From contig NZ_JABJVM010000015.1 of the NCBI RefSeq assembly GCF_013820765.1, forward strand, positions 17,252-81,251: DNA of 64,000 bases. The letters are read 5' to 3'. The translations under genes were made by a program, and so were the position numbers. Origin of the DNA: Paenilisteria rustica (GTDB lineage: Bacteria > Bacillota > Bacilli > Lactobacillales > Listeriaceae). Shown here in pieces: positions 43,882 through 53,723 of this stretch; positions within the stretch are counted from its first letter, which is position 1, and every line of letters begins with the position of its first letter. A model generated the notes under the pieces. That model saw nothing but the letters and a program-made list of their open reading frames with translations. It did no database searches and was not told the DNA's origin.

Positions 43882-44217
43882 ATGAAAGAAGAAACGCATA
43901 CAATGTGTCCGAAGTTCGAGAATGCCTTTTCGCTACTTGGTAAGCGTTGGACTGGTCTGATTATTAATGTTTTGCTTGATGGACCGAAACGCTTTAAGGA
44001 AATTGCAGGCGAGATTACGCAAATGAGTGATCGTGTCCTTGCAGAGCGCTTAAAAGAGTTAGAAGAATCCGGAATCGTCGTGCGTCATGTGTACCCTGAG
44101 ACACCTGTTCGCATTGAATATGTACTGACTGAAAAAGGTAAAGGCTTGGAGAAAGTGATGGAGCAAGTGCAGAACTGGGCGGAAACTTGGGTGGAACTAG
44201 ATCCAGTAGAAAAGTAG
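43882..44217 (+). CDS. HxlR-family transcriptional regulator
   Basis: A 111-residue winged-helix regulator. The family hallmark MCPKFENAFSLLGKRWTGLII near residues 8-28 includes a cysteine that in some members senses thiol or carbonyl stress. The recognition helix region is MSDRVLAERLKELEESGIV and the wing follows. The ATG at 43882 with AGAGGTGAG is chosen over an upstream frame. No obvious target gene is adjacent; HxlR genes often control a divergent neighbour, here the 43362-43706 gene. Confidence 0.88.
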   Translation: MKEETHTMCPKFENAFSLLGKRWTGLIINVLLDGPKRFKEIAGEITQMSDRVLAERLKELEESGIVVRHVYPETPVRIEYVLTEKGKGLEKVMEQVQNWAETWVELDPVEK

Positions 44218-44223
44218 TGAGAT

Positions 44224-44277
44224 TTGTGGCACATTGGCATTTCAAACAATGTTTATGTGCCACATTTCTTTTTTTAC
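44224..44277 (+). terminator. Terminator after the HxlR gene
   Basis: GTGGCACAT pairs with ATGTGCCAC around a 20-nt loop, then a run of T residues (44271-44275). Confidence 0.8.
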
Positions 44278-44278
44278 C

Positions 44279-44307
44279 TTGAAAAACTTAGCAAAACATA
44301 CTATAAT
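44279..44307 (+). promoter_or_regulatory. pheST promoter
   Basis: TTGAAA (44279-44284), 17-bp spacer, TATAAT (44302-44307). Confidence 0.75.
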
Positions 44308-44324
44308 GGAACGTATCAACTAAA

Positions 44325-44590
44325 TATGCTTAAAGACGTTGAAGGAGACAAGTAGCTTTACGGATTCATTTTTAGGGAGAGGTTATCTCAGACTGCAAAT
44401 AACCTCACATGATACGTAATTGCGAAAAGTTCAGCTCTGGAGTCGCTGTCGGGACTTATTTGATAAAGAAAGACAGATCGGTGTGAAGCCGTTATTGGAA
44501 TGAAGTGGATGGCTTTTTGGGCTGTCTATTAGGGTGGTACCGCGTGATTATAACCTCGTCCCTTTGTGGATAAGGTTTTTTATTTTGGCT
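44325..44590 (+). promoter_or_regulatory. T-box leader upstream of pheST
   Basis: The diagnostic T-box sequence AGGGTGGTACCGCG is at 44531-44544, followed by AACCTCGTCCC and an AAGGTTTTTT run, i.e. the antiterminator/terminator switch. Stem I occupies about 44335-44460, including GGAGACAAGTAG. A TTC at 44430-44432 in AGTTCAGC on the 3' side is the probable specifier codon for phenylalanine (inference). Uncharged tRNA-Phe would allow read-through into pheS. Confidence 0.9.
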
Positions 44591-44611
44591 AAAAATAAGG
44601 AGTGAAGTAGC

Positions 44612-45652
44612 GTGTTAGATCAGTTGGAGCAATTGAAACAAGAGGCTGTGAAGGAAATTGCGGCTGTCGAAAGTTTAGAGACGTTGAACGATTTACGGGT
44701 GAAGTATTTAGGTAAAAAGGGACCAATGACGGAAATTATGAAGCAAATGGGGAAATTATCTGCCGAAGAGCGTCCGAAAGTGGGAGCAATCGCAAATGAA
44801 GTTCGTGAGCAATTGACGAGCGCGATTCAAGAGAAGCAAGAGGAATTAGGCGCGGCGGAAATCAAGAAGCAACTCGCGAATGAAACCATTGATGTCACGC
44901 TTCCTGGAACGACTGCGAAAGAAGGCACGGCGCATTTATTGACGCAAGTTATCGAAGAGATTGAAGACTTGTTTATCGGAATGGGCTACACGATTGCTGA
45001 GGGTCCAGAAGTTGAGAAGGATTACTATAATTTCGAGGCGTTGAATTTGCCGAAAGATCACCCAGCGCGCGATATGCAAGATAGTTTTTACATTACGGAA
45101 AATACGTTATTGCGCACACAAACGTCTCCCGTTCAGGCACGCGTGATGGAGCAACACGATTTTGTGAATGGACCGATTAAAATTATTTGCCCTGGTAAAG
45201 TGTACCGCCGTGATAACGATGACGCAACGCATTCCCATCAGTTTACGCAAATTGAGGGCTTGGTTGTAGATGAGAATATTACGTTGGCTGACTTAAAAGG
45301 AACGCTGACTGTGCTTGCGAAGAAAATGTTTGGAGAAGAGCGCGATGTTAGATTGCGTCCGAGTTTCTTCCCGTTCACAGAGCCTTCTGTTGAGATGGAT
45401 ATTTCGTGTTTCAAATGTGGCGGTGAAGGTTGTCGCGTATGTAAAGGCACTGGTTGGATTGAAATTCTTGGTTCTGGTATGGTGCATCCGAATGTCCTTG
45501 AAATGTCAGGAATCGATTCAAAAAAATATAGCGGTTTTGCCTTTGGAATGGGTCCAGAGCGTGTCGCGATGTTGAAATATGCGGTGGATGATATTCGTCA
45601 CCTGTACACAAACGATTTGCGGTTTACAAAACAATTTTCGGTGAAAGAATAA
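44612..45652 (+). CDS. pheS: Phenylalanine--tRNA ligase, alpha subunit
   Basis: The 346-residue catalytic subunit of the (alpha-beta)2 enzyme. An N-terminal coiled coil (1-90) is followed by class II motifs: [10 protein letters not shown] near residues 152-161, [21 protein letters not shown] near 196-216 and the C-terminal [14 protein letters not shown] and [14 protein letters not shown] cluster of four cysteines is present in [12 protein letters not shown] near 257-268. GTG start, RBS AAGGAGTG. Followed by pheT after 14 bp. Confidence 0.97.
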   Translation: MLDQLEQLKQEAVKEIAAVESLETLNDLRVKYLGKKGPMTEIMKQMGKLSAEERPKVGAIANEVREQLTSAIQEKQEELGAAEIKKQLANETIDVTLPGTTAKEGTAHLLTQVIEEIEDLFIGMGYTIAEGPEVEKDYYNFEALNLPKDHPARDMQDSFYITENTLLRTQTSPVQARVMEQHDFVNGPIKIICPGKVYRRDNDDATHSHQFTQIEGLVVDENITLADLKGTLTVLAKKMFGEERDVRLRPSFFPFTEPSVEMDISCFKCGGEGCRVCKGTGWIEILGSGMVHPNVLEMSGIDSKKYSGFAFGMGPERVAMLKYAVDDIRHLYTNDLRFTKQFSVKE

Positions 45653-45666
45653 GGGGGCGAAGAGGC

Positions 45667-48075
45667 ATGTTAGTATCATATCAATGGGTAAAAGAATATT
45701 TTCCAAATCTGGCGGTTTCAGCAGAAGAGCTAGGAGAACGTATTACGCGTGGCGGGATTGAAATAGAAGGCGTGGAACATTTAAACGCTGAAATCTCGAA
45801 TGTCGTAGTTGGGGAAGTCATCACATGTGAGAAACATCCGAATGCGGATACATTAAATAAATGTACGGTGAATGTTGGCGAAGTGGAGCCGATTCAAATT
45901 ATTTGTGGCGCGCCAAATGTTGCTGTTGGTCAAAAAGTAATTGTTGCTCGCGTTGGTGCGAAATTGCCAGGGGGCATGAAAATTAAGCGTGCGAAATTGC
46001 GTGGGGAAGTCTCGGAAGGCATGATTTGCTCATTACAAGAGTTAGGTTTTGAAGGGAAAACGATTCCGAAAGCAGTGGCAGATGGGATTTTTGTATTGCC
46101 GGTGGAAGTGGAAGTTGGCGCGGATGCGACGGTGCTACTTGGCTTGGATGATGCGATTTTGGATATGGCCATTACGCCGAACCGAGCGGATGCGCTTAGC
46201 ATGACGGGTGTTGCCTATGAAGTTGGCGCGATTGTGGATCAAAAACCGGTGTTTGATGCGATCCCGGAAGTAGCTACGCAAGGCGATGTGGCAGAATATG
46301 TGCAAGTGAGCGTGAAAGATGCTGATACGACGCCATTTTATGGGATGCAAGTTATTAAGGACGTTGTCGTTCGCGAATCGCCGCTTTGGTTACAAACGAA
46401 GCTGATGAAAGCCGGGATTCGTCCGCATAACAATGTTGTTGACGTGACGAATTATATTTGTTTGAAATACGGTCAGCCACTACATGCTTTTGACTACGCG
46501 CGACTTGGTAGCAAAGAAATTCTTGTTCGTTTGGCTACGGATGGGGAAGAAATCGTAACACTCGACGGAGAAGCACGTACGCTTAATACAGGACATGCAG
46601 TGATTACGAATGGGACAACTCCGATTGCGATTGCAGGCGTGATGGGTGGCGAAACGTCAGAGGTTATCGAAACAACGACGACGGTTGCCCTTGAAGGTGC
46701 CATTTTTAGCAGTAGTTATATTGGACGCGCGTCTCGGGAGCTTAATTTGAGAACCGAGGCGAGTATCCGTTACGATAAAGGTAGCGATGCGTGGAAAGTG
46801 GAAAAAGCGTTGCAACACGGTGCGGCATTGATTGCTGAACTGGCAGGCGGAACACTTGTCGGAGGTATGGCGGCTGTGGATAATCGCTCCAAAACCGAGA
46901 ACGTTATTGAAACAACATTGACGCGGATTAATCGTGTTTTAGGAACTGAAATCAGCCAGGCAGAAGTACAAGCCATTTTTGCAAAATTACAGTTTGATTT
47001 GGCGGTGGAAGGTGATACATTAACAATTACCGTTCCGTCGCGCCGTTGGGATATCCTAATTGAAGCGGATATTTTTGAAGAAGTCGCGCGTATTTATGGC
47101 TACGATAAAATTCCATCGACATTGCCGAACAGTGTTTCAGCGGGTCATTTGACAGTGGAACAAGCAGCTAAAAGAACGATTCGTCGCTATTTGGAAGGCG
47201 CTGGGCTTAATCAAGCGCTGACGTATTCTTTAACTACTGAACAAGCGGCAACAAAATTAGCGCTCTCAGAAGAAAAAGCCGTATCACTTTCTATGCCGAT
47301 GAGTGAGGAACACAGCCATTTACGGACGAGCATTGTGCCTCAACTTTTAAAAGCAGCGAGCTACAATGTGGCGCGTAAGAATAGCAATGTCGCACTATAC
47401 GAATTAGGTACGGTTTTCTATGCGACAGAAGGCGATAATTTACCGCTTGAAACTGAACATTTAGCGGGACTTATCACAGGAAACTGGCGAGAAGCAGACT
47501 GGCAAAAACAAGAGAAGCAAGTCGACTTCTTCTTATTAAAAGGTATGGTCGAGGGTGTCGTTGCGAAACTTGGACTAGAGGAAACTTTGGAATGGGTGCA
47601 AACAGAAAAACAAGATTTACATCCTGGAAGAACAGCATCGATCTCACTAGCCGGCGAGGAAATCGGTTATTTAGCACAAATACATCCATCACTCGCCGCT
47701 GACCTTGATTTGAAAGAAACGTATGTGTTTGAGCTGGATGCCGCCAAACTTTTAGCAGCACCGAAAAAAGCAGTGGCATACCATACGATTCCTAGATTCC
47801 CAAGTATGACGCGCGATATTGCTTTGCTGGTAAACAAAGAAGTGAGTCAAGCTGCGCTAGAAAATGAAATCAAAGCACAAGCTGGAAAACTCTTAACGAA
47901 CATCCAACTTTTCGATATTTTTGAAGGTGAAAAACTTGGGGCAGATAAAAAATCAATGGCTTACACGCTCACTTTCCTCGATCCTGAACGCACATTGACG
48001 GACGAAGAAGTGACGAAAGCCAACCAAGCGATTGTTACAGCGCTTGAAACGAAATTTGACGCGGTAATTCGATAA
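45667..48075 (+). CDS. pheT: Phenylalanine--tRNA ligase, beta subunit
   Basis: The 802-residue beta chain containing an EMAP-like tRNA-binding domain (about 40-150, VVVGEVITCEKHPNADTLN), B3/B4 editing domain, B5 domain (about 405-475) and a C-terminal ferredoxin-fold anticodon-binding domain (from about 705, PRFPSMTRDIALLV). Length is normal. It hydrolyses Tyr-tRNA(Phe). A terminator follows. Confidence 0.97.
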   Translation: MLVSYQWVKEYFPNLAVSAEELGERITRGGIEIEGVEHLNAEISNVVVGEVITCEKHPNADTLNKCTVNVGEVEPIQIICGAPNVAVGQKVIVARVGAKLPGGMKIKRAKLRGEVSEGMICSLQELGFEGKTIPKAVADGIFVLPVEVEVGADATVLLGLDDAILDMAITPNRADALSMTGVAYEVGAIVDQKPVFDAIPEVATQGDVAEYVQVSVKDADTTPFYGMQVIKDVVVRESPLWLQTKLMKAGIRPHNNVVDVTNYICLKYGQPLHAFDYARLGSKEILVRLATDGEEIVTLDGEARTLNTGHAVITNGTTPIAIAGVMGGETSEVIETTTTVALEGAIFSSSYIGRASRELNLRTEASIRYDKGSDAWKVEKALQHGAALIAELAGGTLVGGMAAVDNRSKTENVIETTLTRINRVLGTEISQAEVQAIFAKLQFDLAVEGDTLTITVPSRRWDILIEADIFEEVARIYGYDKIPSTLPNSVSAGHLTVEQAAKRTIRRYLEGAGLNQALTYSLTTEQAATKLALSEEKAVSLSMPMSEEHSHLRTSIVPQLLKAASYNVARKNSNVALYELGTVFYATEGDNLPLETEHLAGLITGNWREADWQKQEKQVDFFLLKGMVEGVVAKLGLEETLEWVQTEKQDLHPGRTASISLAGEEIGYLAQIHPSLAADLDLKETYVFELDAAKLLAAPKKAVAYHTIPRFPSMTRDIALLVNKEVSQAALENEIKAQAGKLLTNIQLFDIFEGEKLGADKKSMAYTLTFLDPERTLTDEEVTKANQAIVTALETKFDAVIR

Positions 48076-48081
48076 TATGTG

Positions 48082-48121
48082 AAACTGTTCTTTTCCTACC
48101 CTGGAAGAGAGCAGTTTTTTT
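48082..48121 (+). terminator. Terminator after pheT
   Basis: ACTGTTCTTTTCC and GGAAGAGAGCAGT pair with bulges, then seven T residues. Confidence 0.75.
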
Positions 48122-48177
48122 GCACCATTTTGTTATTTAGGGTATAGTAAATAAATAGTTTAGGGGGTGAACTTGTT

Positions 48178-48624
48178 TTGGAGAAAAATAAAGTAAGACA
48201 ACTAATTAAAAGCTACGAAGAAACCTACATATTTGCTACAAGGCAACTACATGACGCGATTGCGGAACAAATTTTAGGGAAGCAGGGCATTTCCTTTGAA
48301 CAATTTTTGGTGTTGCGTTATTTAGCGGAGCATGGTGAATCTAGTCCAAATGATTTGGCGACGGCGCTTAGCATGCACAAAAGCGCGATTACCGCTAAGA
48401 TTAACCGGCTAGTCGAGAAAGAGCTCATTCATCGCATGAAAAATGCAGAAGATAAGCGCGGATTTAGGTTAACGGTAACGAATAATGGGGAAAAGGTATA
48501 CCAAGAGTGCGAACAAAAACTAGAGGAACTCGTTGCCAGCTGGCTTGAAATATTAGGCGAGGAAGACAGCGAACAATTTTTAGCGTTGTATAAAAAAATA
48601 ACGGAGTCAGTCATCGGGAAATAA
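48178..48624 (+). CDS. MarR-family transcriptional regulator
   Basis: A 148-residue winged-helix regulator: FEQFLVLRYLAEHGESSPNDLATAL near residues 40-64, SMHKSAITAKINRLVEKELI as recognition helix and wing start near 65-84 and DKRGFRLTVTNNGE (about 93-106) as the wing. TTG start with TAGGGGGTGA. It lies 19 bp upstream of an MMPL exporter, which it most likely controls together with itself. Confidence 0.9.
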   Translation: MEKNKVRQLIKSYEETYIFATRQLHDAIAEQILGKQGISFEQFLVLRYLAEHGESSPNDLATALSMHKSAITAKINRLVEKELIHRMKNAEDKRGFRLTVTNNGEKVYQECEQKLEELVASWLEILGEEDSEQFLALYKKITESVIGK

Positions 48625-48643
48625 AAAGGGAGGACTGTATCAA

Positions 48644-51600
48644 ATGAAATGGATTGTAAAATTTAGATGGCCTATTGTAGCAGCTTGGCTCGTAGTCATG
48701 GCTGTACTCATCTTCACGGCGCCAAACATGGCTGATTTAGTCCGCGAAAAAGGAGAAATCAAACTCCCAGATGGCTACCCGTCATCACTTGCGACAGAAA
48801 TGGAGAAGAAACATAATCCTGATAAACAAGGTCAGGCTTACATCGCTGTCTATACATCCGATAAAAAACTTACGAAGACGGACTTGAATAATATCGAAGG
48901 CTCCCTCAGCGATATCGAAAAAAATAAGAAATCGCTACATATTACGAGTGTTGTCGACAGCTTTAATCAGCCGGAGCTAAAAGATAAATTCCTATCGAAA
49001 GACGGCAAAACGATGGTCGCGACATTCAATGTGGACGCAGGGGACACGCCAGTCAAAGAAATTCGCATCGATATCGACAAAAAAATGGACATCAAAGGCG
49101 TGGACACATATTTAACAGGAAACGCTTTGATTCAAGAAGATGTTGTCCAGAGTTCCGAAGACGGTTTACATAAAACAGAAGGCATTACCATCGTCTTTAT
49201 TCTAGTCGTATTAGTCTTGGTTTTCCGCTCTGTTGTGGCGCCTTTTATCCCGCTCCTAACAGTTGGGGTCAGCTATTTAACGAGTCAGGCAGTCGTTTCC
49301 TTCCTAGTCGATCAATGGAACTTCCCAGTCTCGACATATACCCAAATATTCATGGTTTGTATCCTATTTGGAATCGGAACAGATTATTGTATCCTATTGA
49401 TGAGCCGTTTTAAAGAAGAAATCGGCAACGGTTTATCCGGAAAAGAAGCGGTGTTTGCAACATATCGCACCGCTGGGAAAACCGTTATTTACAGTGGAAT
49501 CGCGGTACTCGTGGCTTTTGCCTCACTCAGCTTCGTTCAATTCGAACTATACCGCTCGGCAGTTGCTGTTGCAGTCGGAATCGTCGTGCTACTCGCCGCG
49601 CTGTTCACCATCGTTCCATTTTTCATGGCAACACTCGGCACGGCGCTATTTTGGCCACTCAATAAGAATGTTGGGCACAAAGAAAATAAACTATGGGGCG
49701 CAGCAGGCAAGTTCGCGTTCGCCAGACCATTTCTCGCGCTTCTCATTGTAGCCGCAATCACTGTACCACCAATCATCATGCATACGGGGAATTTATCCTT
49801 CAACTCTCTCGACGAAATTAGCGACAAGTACCCATCTAAAAAAGGCTTCGACGTCGTTTCTGACAGTTTCGGAGCAGGTCAAGTCGCACCAACAACTGTA
49901 TATTTGGAAAACGATGATTCTATGAAAACAACCGAATATTTAGCGCTACTCGAACAAATTTCGACAGACTTATCCCACGTAGACGGCGTTGATATGGTTC
50001 TAAGTGCCTCAAGACCAACCGGCAAGCGTCTGGATGACATTTATATCAAAGATCAAGCTGGCAAAGTTGGCGATGGTCTCGATACCGCAGACCAAGGCGT
50101 TGGTACGATTCAAAAAGGCTTATCCGATGCTAGTTCGCAAATGGCAAAATCAGAGCCGCAACTAAATGAAGCAGTCAAAAGTGTGGGAGAACTCCAAGCA
50201 GGAACCGTCGCAACAAAAGATGGCGTTGACCAACTACAAGCGGCGTTAACTCAAATCTCCGCAGGTATTAAAGCAGGGGCATCAGGTGCAGGCGATTTAG
50301 AAAAAGGTATCCAAGAAGCACGCGTACAACTTACCAAATTACAAGACGGACAACAACAGATCCAAGCAGGCTACAACCAAATCGGAACCGCATTACAAAA
50401 AGTTGCCGATCAAACAGCGAGCTTCCAAAACCCAGCACAACCAGCGATCGATACGTCGGCTTTAAATGCCTTATTCAGCAACATGGAGGGCTCCTTAAAA
50501 GCGTATATCGCAAGCCATCCAGCTGCAATGACCGATCCTGATTTTAAAGCAGTAATGGCTGATTTCGCGAAACTCGGTCAAGCAACGAAAGCGCTAGGGT
50601 CGCAAATCCAAGCGAGCATCGACAAAGAAATGGCAAAAGCCAAGCAACAAATGACGGCTCTGAATCAGGGCATCCAAACATTAGCGGCGAATATGGCCGA
50701 ACTAAACGCTAAAAATGCAGAAATAACCCAAGGGCTTGGCGCCTTCAACAGCGGTTTAGGTCAAATTGAAACAGGCTTAACACAACTGGAAACAGGCTTA
50801 AATCAAGCTGCAACAGGCGAAGACCAAGTCATAGCCAAAATGCCTGAAATTTCATCCGCGCTAACGCAACTTGCCGCTGGACAAGGCCAATTACAAACAG
50901 GCTTCACTGCGATGTCAGGTCAAATCGGACAATTAACAACAGGCTTGAAACAAAGTGCAGATGGGCTAGGAAAAATCCAAACAGGCTTAACAGACGCCAA
51001 CGATTTCGTGAAAAATTGGTCCAATGTACCGTACGACGAGTCAGGCATCTACATCCCAGAACAATTACTAAGCAACGCCGACTATCAAAAAGTACTCGAC
51101 CAATACATGTCCTCCGATGGCAAATTAGCTTCCTTGAACTTAGTTTTAACGAAAAATCCATATTCCGATGAAGCAATGGACACTATCGATGGAATAAACG
51201 ATCAGCTAAAATCAAGTTTACAAGGCACAAAACTTGAAAATGCCAACATCGGAATTGGCGGAATGACAAGCATTAACTATGACACAAGAGACATGTCGAG
51301 CGCCGATTACCAATTAGTATTAATTTTCGTACTAACCGGCGTATTTATTGTCCTAGTCATCGTGCTACGTTCACTCGTGATGCCACTTTACCTCATCGCA
51401 TCGCTCGTATTAACGTATTTCGCATCTATTGGAATCGCCGAAATCATCTTCGCCAGAATCATTGGCTATGACGGCTTAACATGGGCGACACCGTTCTTCG
51501 GATTTGTCGTACTCGTCGCGCTCGGAATCGATTACTCGATCTTCCTGATGACACGATTTAACGAATATCATGGCATGCCAATTCGCGAGCGCATGATTTT

Positions 51601-51862
51601 AACAATGAAAAACATGGGTGGCGTCATATTCTCCGCCGTGCTTATTCTCGGAGGAACATTCGCTGCGATGATGCCAGCAGGAGTACTATCCCTACTAGAA
51701 ATCGCCTCCGTTGTGCTTATAGGACTGTTGCTCTACGCATTCGTCGTCCTACCACTATTCGTCCCGGTCATGGTTCGACTATTCGGAAAAGCAAACTGGT
51801 GGCCGTTTATCACTAGGAAAAATGATCATCATGAAAACATGGATTCGAACGATCGTAAATAA
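48644..51862 (+). CDS. MMPL/RND-family membrane exporter with long extracytoplasmic coil
   Basis: A 1072-residue transporter of the YdgH/YdfJ (MMPL) type. One helix is at about residues 10-28, then a first outer loop, then helices at about 180-390 including FGIGTDYCILLMSRF near 248-262. A long outer segment (about 400-885) contains many heptad-like repeats of the form GL-x(3)-GxxQ, characteristic of YhgE/Pip-like coils. The second helix bundle (885-1050) has LGIDYSIFLMTRFNEYHG. The aspartates in GTDY and GIDY are the likely proton relay. Substrate unknown; regulated by the adjacent MarR protein. Confidence 0.88.
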   Translation: MKWIVKFRWPIVAAWLVVMAVLIFTAPNMADLVREKGEIKLPDGYPSSLATEMEKKHNPDKQGQAYIAVYTSDKKLTKTDLNNIEGSLSDIEKNKKSLHITSVVDSFNQPELKDKFLSKDGKTMVATFNVDAGDTPVKEIRIDIDKKMDIKGVDTYLTGNALIQEDVVQSSEDGLHKTEGITIVFILVVLVLVFRSVVAPFIPLLTVGVSYLTSQAVVSFLVDQWNFPVSTYTQIFMVCILFGIGTDYCILLMSRFKEEIGNGLSGKEAVFATYRTAGKTVIYSGIAVLVAFASLSFVQFELYRSAVAVAVGIVVLLAALFTIVPFFMATLGTALFWPLNKNVGHKENKLWGAAGKFAFARPFLALLIVAAITVPPIIMHTGNLSFNSLDEISDKYPSKKGFDVVSDSFGAGQVAPTTVYLENDDSMKTTEYLALLEQISTDLSHVDGVDMVLSASRPTGKRLDDIYIKDQAGKVGDGLDTADQGVGTIQKGLSDASSQMAKSEPQLNEAVKSVGELQAGTVATKDGVDQLQAALTQISAGIKAGASGAGDLEKGIQEARVQLTKLQDGQQQIQAGYNQIGTALQKVADQTASFQNPAQPAIDTSALNALFSNMEGSLKAYIASHPAAMTDPDFKAVMADFAKLGQATKALGSQIQASIDKEMAKAKQQMTALNQGIQTLAANMAELNAKNAEITQGLGAFNSGLGQIETGLTQLETGLNQAATGEDQVIAKMPEISSALTQLAAGQGQLQTGFTAMSGQIGQLTTGLKQSADGLGKIQTGLTDANDFVKNWSNVPYDESGIYIPEQLLSNADYQKVLDQYMSSDGKLASLNLVLTKNPYSDEAMDTIDGINDQLKSSLQGTKLENANIGIGGMTSINYDTRDMSSADYQLVLIFVLTGVFIVLVIVLRSLVMPLYLIASLVLTYFASIGIAEIIFARIIGYDGLTWATPFFGFVVLVALGIDYSIFLMTRFNEYHGMPIRERMILTMKNMGGVIFSAVLILGGTFAAMMPAGVLSLLEIASVVLIGLLLYAFVVLPLFVPVMVRLFGKANWWPFITRKNDHHENMDSNDRK

Positions 51863-51871
51863 GAATGAAGG

Positions 51872-51903
51872 CTGAGCAGTGTAAAAGCTGTTCGGTTTTT
51901 TTG
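51872..51903 (+). terminator. Terminator after the MMPL gene
   Basis: CTGAGCAG and CTGTTCGG form a short hairpin with wobble/mismatch, followed by seven T residues. Confidence 0.65.
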
Positions 51904-51979
51904 TAGGCTAATGGTTGACATAGACGATAATTTATTATGAAATACGAACATTGGTTCTTGTTAGGTGGGGTGTTCCGAT

Positions 51980-52954
51980 ATGAATGGAAAAGATATTTTA
52001 CACGGAGAATATGAATGGCACGATATCATGCAAGATTTAATAACAACGAAAGCAATGCAAAGGCTTCAAGGTGTTCATCAAGCCGGGGCTGCGTATTTGA
52101 TTCATGAGAATTGGACCGTGACTCGGTTAGAACATTCTATTGGTGTAATGTTGCTCGTCCAGCGATTTGGAGGCATTATAGAGGAGCAAATCGCAGGATT
52201 ACTGCACGATATTTCGCATACGAGTTTTTCTCATGTTATAGATTATCTCGTGGATGATAAAGCGGAAAGTTATCACGATCAAATTTTTTTAGACACGATA
52301 CAAAATAGTGAAGTTGCCAATATACTAACTGCTGCCAACTATAATTTGTCGTTAGAAGATTTGGGACAGTATCCATTACTAGAACAACCAGCTCCTAATC
52401 TTTGTGCTGATCGAATTGATTATTTTCTAAGAGATATGCGGACGTATGGATATATTAGTGAAAGGGAAGTCACTGATTTTTTTGACGATTTATCTGTTGT
52501 TGACGGCCAGTTTGTGTTGCAATCAGAAACTATTGCGATGTGGTATATCCAGAAATACCAAGAATATGTCGCACTAGTTTTGCTTGACCCGAAAAATATA
52601 TATAGTGCTTGGAAAATGACGATGATTTTACGGTACACTTTAGAATCCGGCTATATAACGCTGAAATTTTTAGAAATAAGCACGGATAAAGTTGTTATGG
52701 AGAAATTACGTGGAATTCCAGATGAGAAGCTACAGGGCATGTTAGCGACTTTATATACAGATGTAGAGGTAGTGCTTGATAAGCAGAATTACGATTTCTA
52801 TATGCGAGGTAAAACAAGAGTAGTGGATCCGCTTGTACGAACTATAACGGGTGTTGTTCCAATCTCAACTATAAACGAAGAGGCGAAATCGAGTATCAAA
52901 AATTTAACGGAAAAGTATGAAAACGGTTCATTTATTCGAGTGATACATGTATAA
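51980..52954 (+). CDS. HD-domain metal-dependent phosphohydrolase
   Basis: A 324-residue protein of the dGTPase-like HD family. The metal ligands are visible: R49-L50-E51-H52 in TRLEHSIGVM, H76-D77 in GLLHDISHTSFSH, and a later aspartate in LCADRIDYFLRDM near 137-149. It likely cleaves a nucleotide phosphate, substrate unknown. The start at 51980 is preceded by TTAGGTGGGG. It is 32 bp upstream of ung, perhaps co-transcribed. Confidence 0.85.
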   Translation: MNGKDILHGEYEWHDIMQDLITTKAMQRLQGVHQAGAAYLIHENWTVTRLEHSIGVMLLVQRFGGIIEEQIAGLLHDISHTSFSHVIDYLVDDKAESYHDQIFLDTIQNSEVANILTAANYNLSLEDLGQYPLLEQPAPNLCADRIDYFLRDMRTYGYISEREVTDFFDDLSVVDGQFVLQSETIAMWYIQKYQEYVALVLLDPKNIYSAWKMTMILRYTLESGYITLKFLEISTDKVVMEKLRGIPDEKLQGMLATLYTDVEVVLDKQNYDFYMRGKTRVVDPLVRTITGVVPISTINEEAKSSIKNLTEKYENGSFIRVIHV

Positions 52955-52986
52955 TTGTCGTATCAAGAATAACTGGGGGAAACAAC

Positions 52987-53661
52987 ATGATTCAATTAGG
53001 AAATGATTGGGATGCATTACTAAAAGAAGAATTTACGAAGGATTACTATTTGAAATTACGGGCTTTTCTGAAAGCGGAATATGGGAATCAGAAGGTGTAT
53101 CCAGATATGTATGATATTTTCAATGCGCTGAAATATGCGGCTTATAAAGATGTGAAGGTTGTTATTTTGGGGCAGGATCCTTATCACGGAGCGGGGCAGG
53201 CACATGGGATGTCTTTTTCTGTGAAACCTGGTGTCAGAACGCCGCCGTCCCTTGTTAATATGTACAAAGAATTAGCGGATGATTTGGGGTCAGCTATTCC
53301 GAATAATGGTTATCTGCTTCCATGGGCGAAACAAGGCGTATTATTGTTAAATACCGTTTTGACGGTGCGGGAAGGGAAACCAAATTCCCATGCGAATCAA
53401 GGATGGGAGAAGTTGACGGATACGATTATTTCGCTACTCGGACAAAAGACTGAGCCGATTGTCTTTTTATTGTGGGGGAATAACGCGAAGTCAAAGCAGA
53501 AATTGTTGCGAAATCCAAAGCACAAGGTATTAACTTCGACACATCCAAGTCCAAAATCTGCTAACCTAGGTTTTATGGGATGCCGACATTTTTCGAAGGC
53601 GAACCAGTATTTAACGCAGAATGGTGTCGCACCGATCGATTGGCAAATTCCGAACATATAG
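52987..53661 (+). CDS. ung: Uracil-DNA glycosylase
   Basis: A 224-residue family 1 UDG that removes uracil from DNA. The water-activating loop VVILGQDPYHGAGQAHGMSF lies near residues 58-77 (catalytic aspartate in GQDPYH) and the minor-groove loop HPSPKSANLGFMGCRHFSKAN near 185-205. Start preceded by TGGGGGAA. A hairpin ACGATAT/ATATCGT follows between it and the convergent rnhC. Confidence 0.97.
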   Translation: MIQLGNDWDALLKEEFTKDYYLKLRAFLKAEYGNQKVYPDMYDIFNALKYAAYKDVKVVILGQDPYHGAGQAHGMSFSVKPGVRTPPSLVNMYKELADDLGSAIPNNGYLLPWAKQGVLLLNTVLTVREGKPNSHANQGWEKLTDTIISLLGQKTEPIVFLLWGNNAKSKQKLLRNPKHKVLTSTHPSPKSANLGFMGCRHFSKANQYLTQNGVAPIDWQIPNI

Positions 53662-53723
53662 AAACGATATCTTTACTAGGCAACTGATATGCGAAATAAA
53701 AATATCGTTTGCGGTTGGCTAAA

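Noticed and set aside
50100..51000. Apparent repetitive stretch inside the MMPL gene
   Set aside because: Explained by the heptad-like protein repeats of the extracytoplasmic coil, not by a DNA repeat family.
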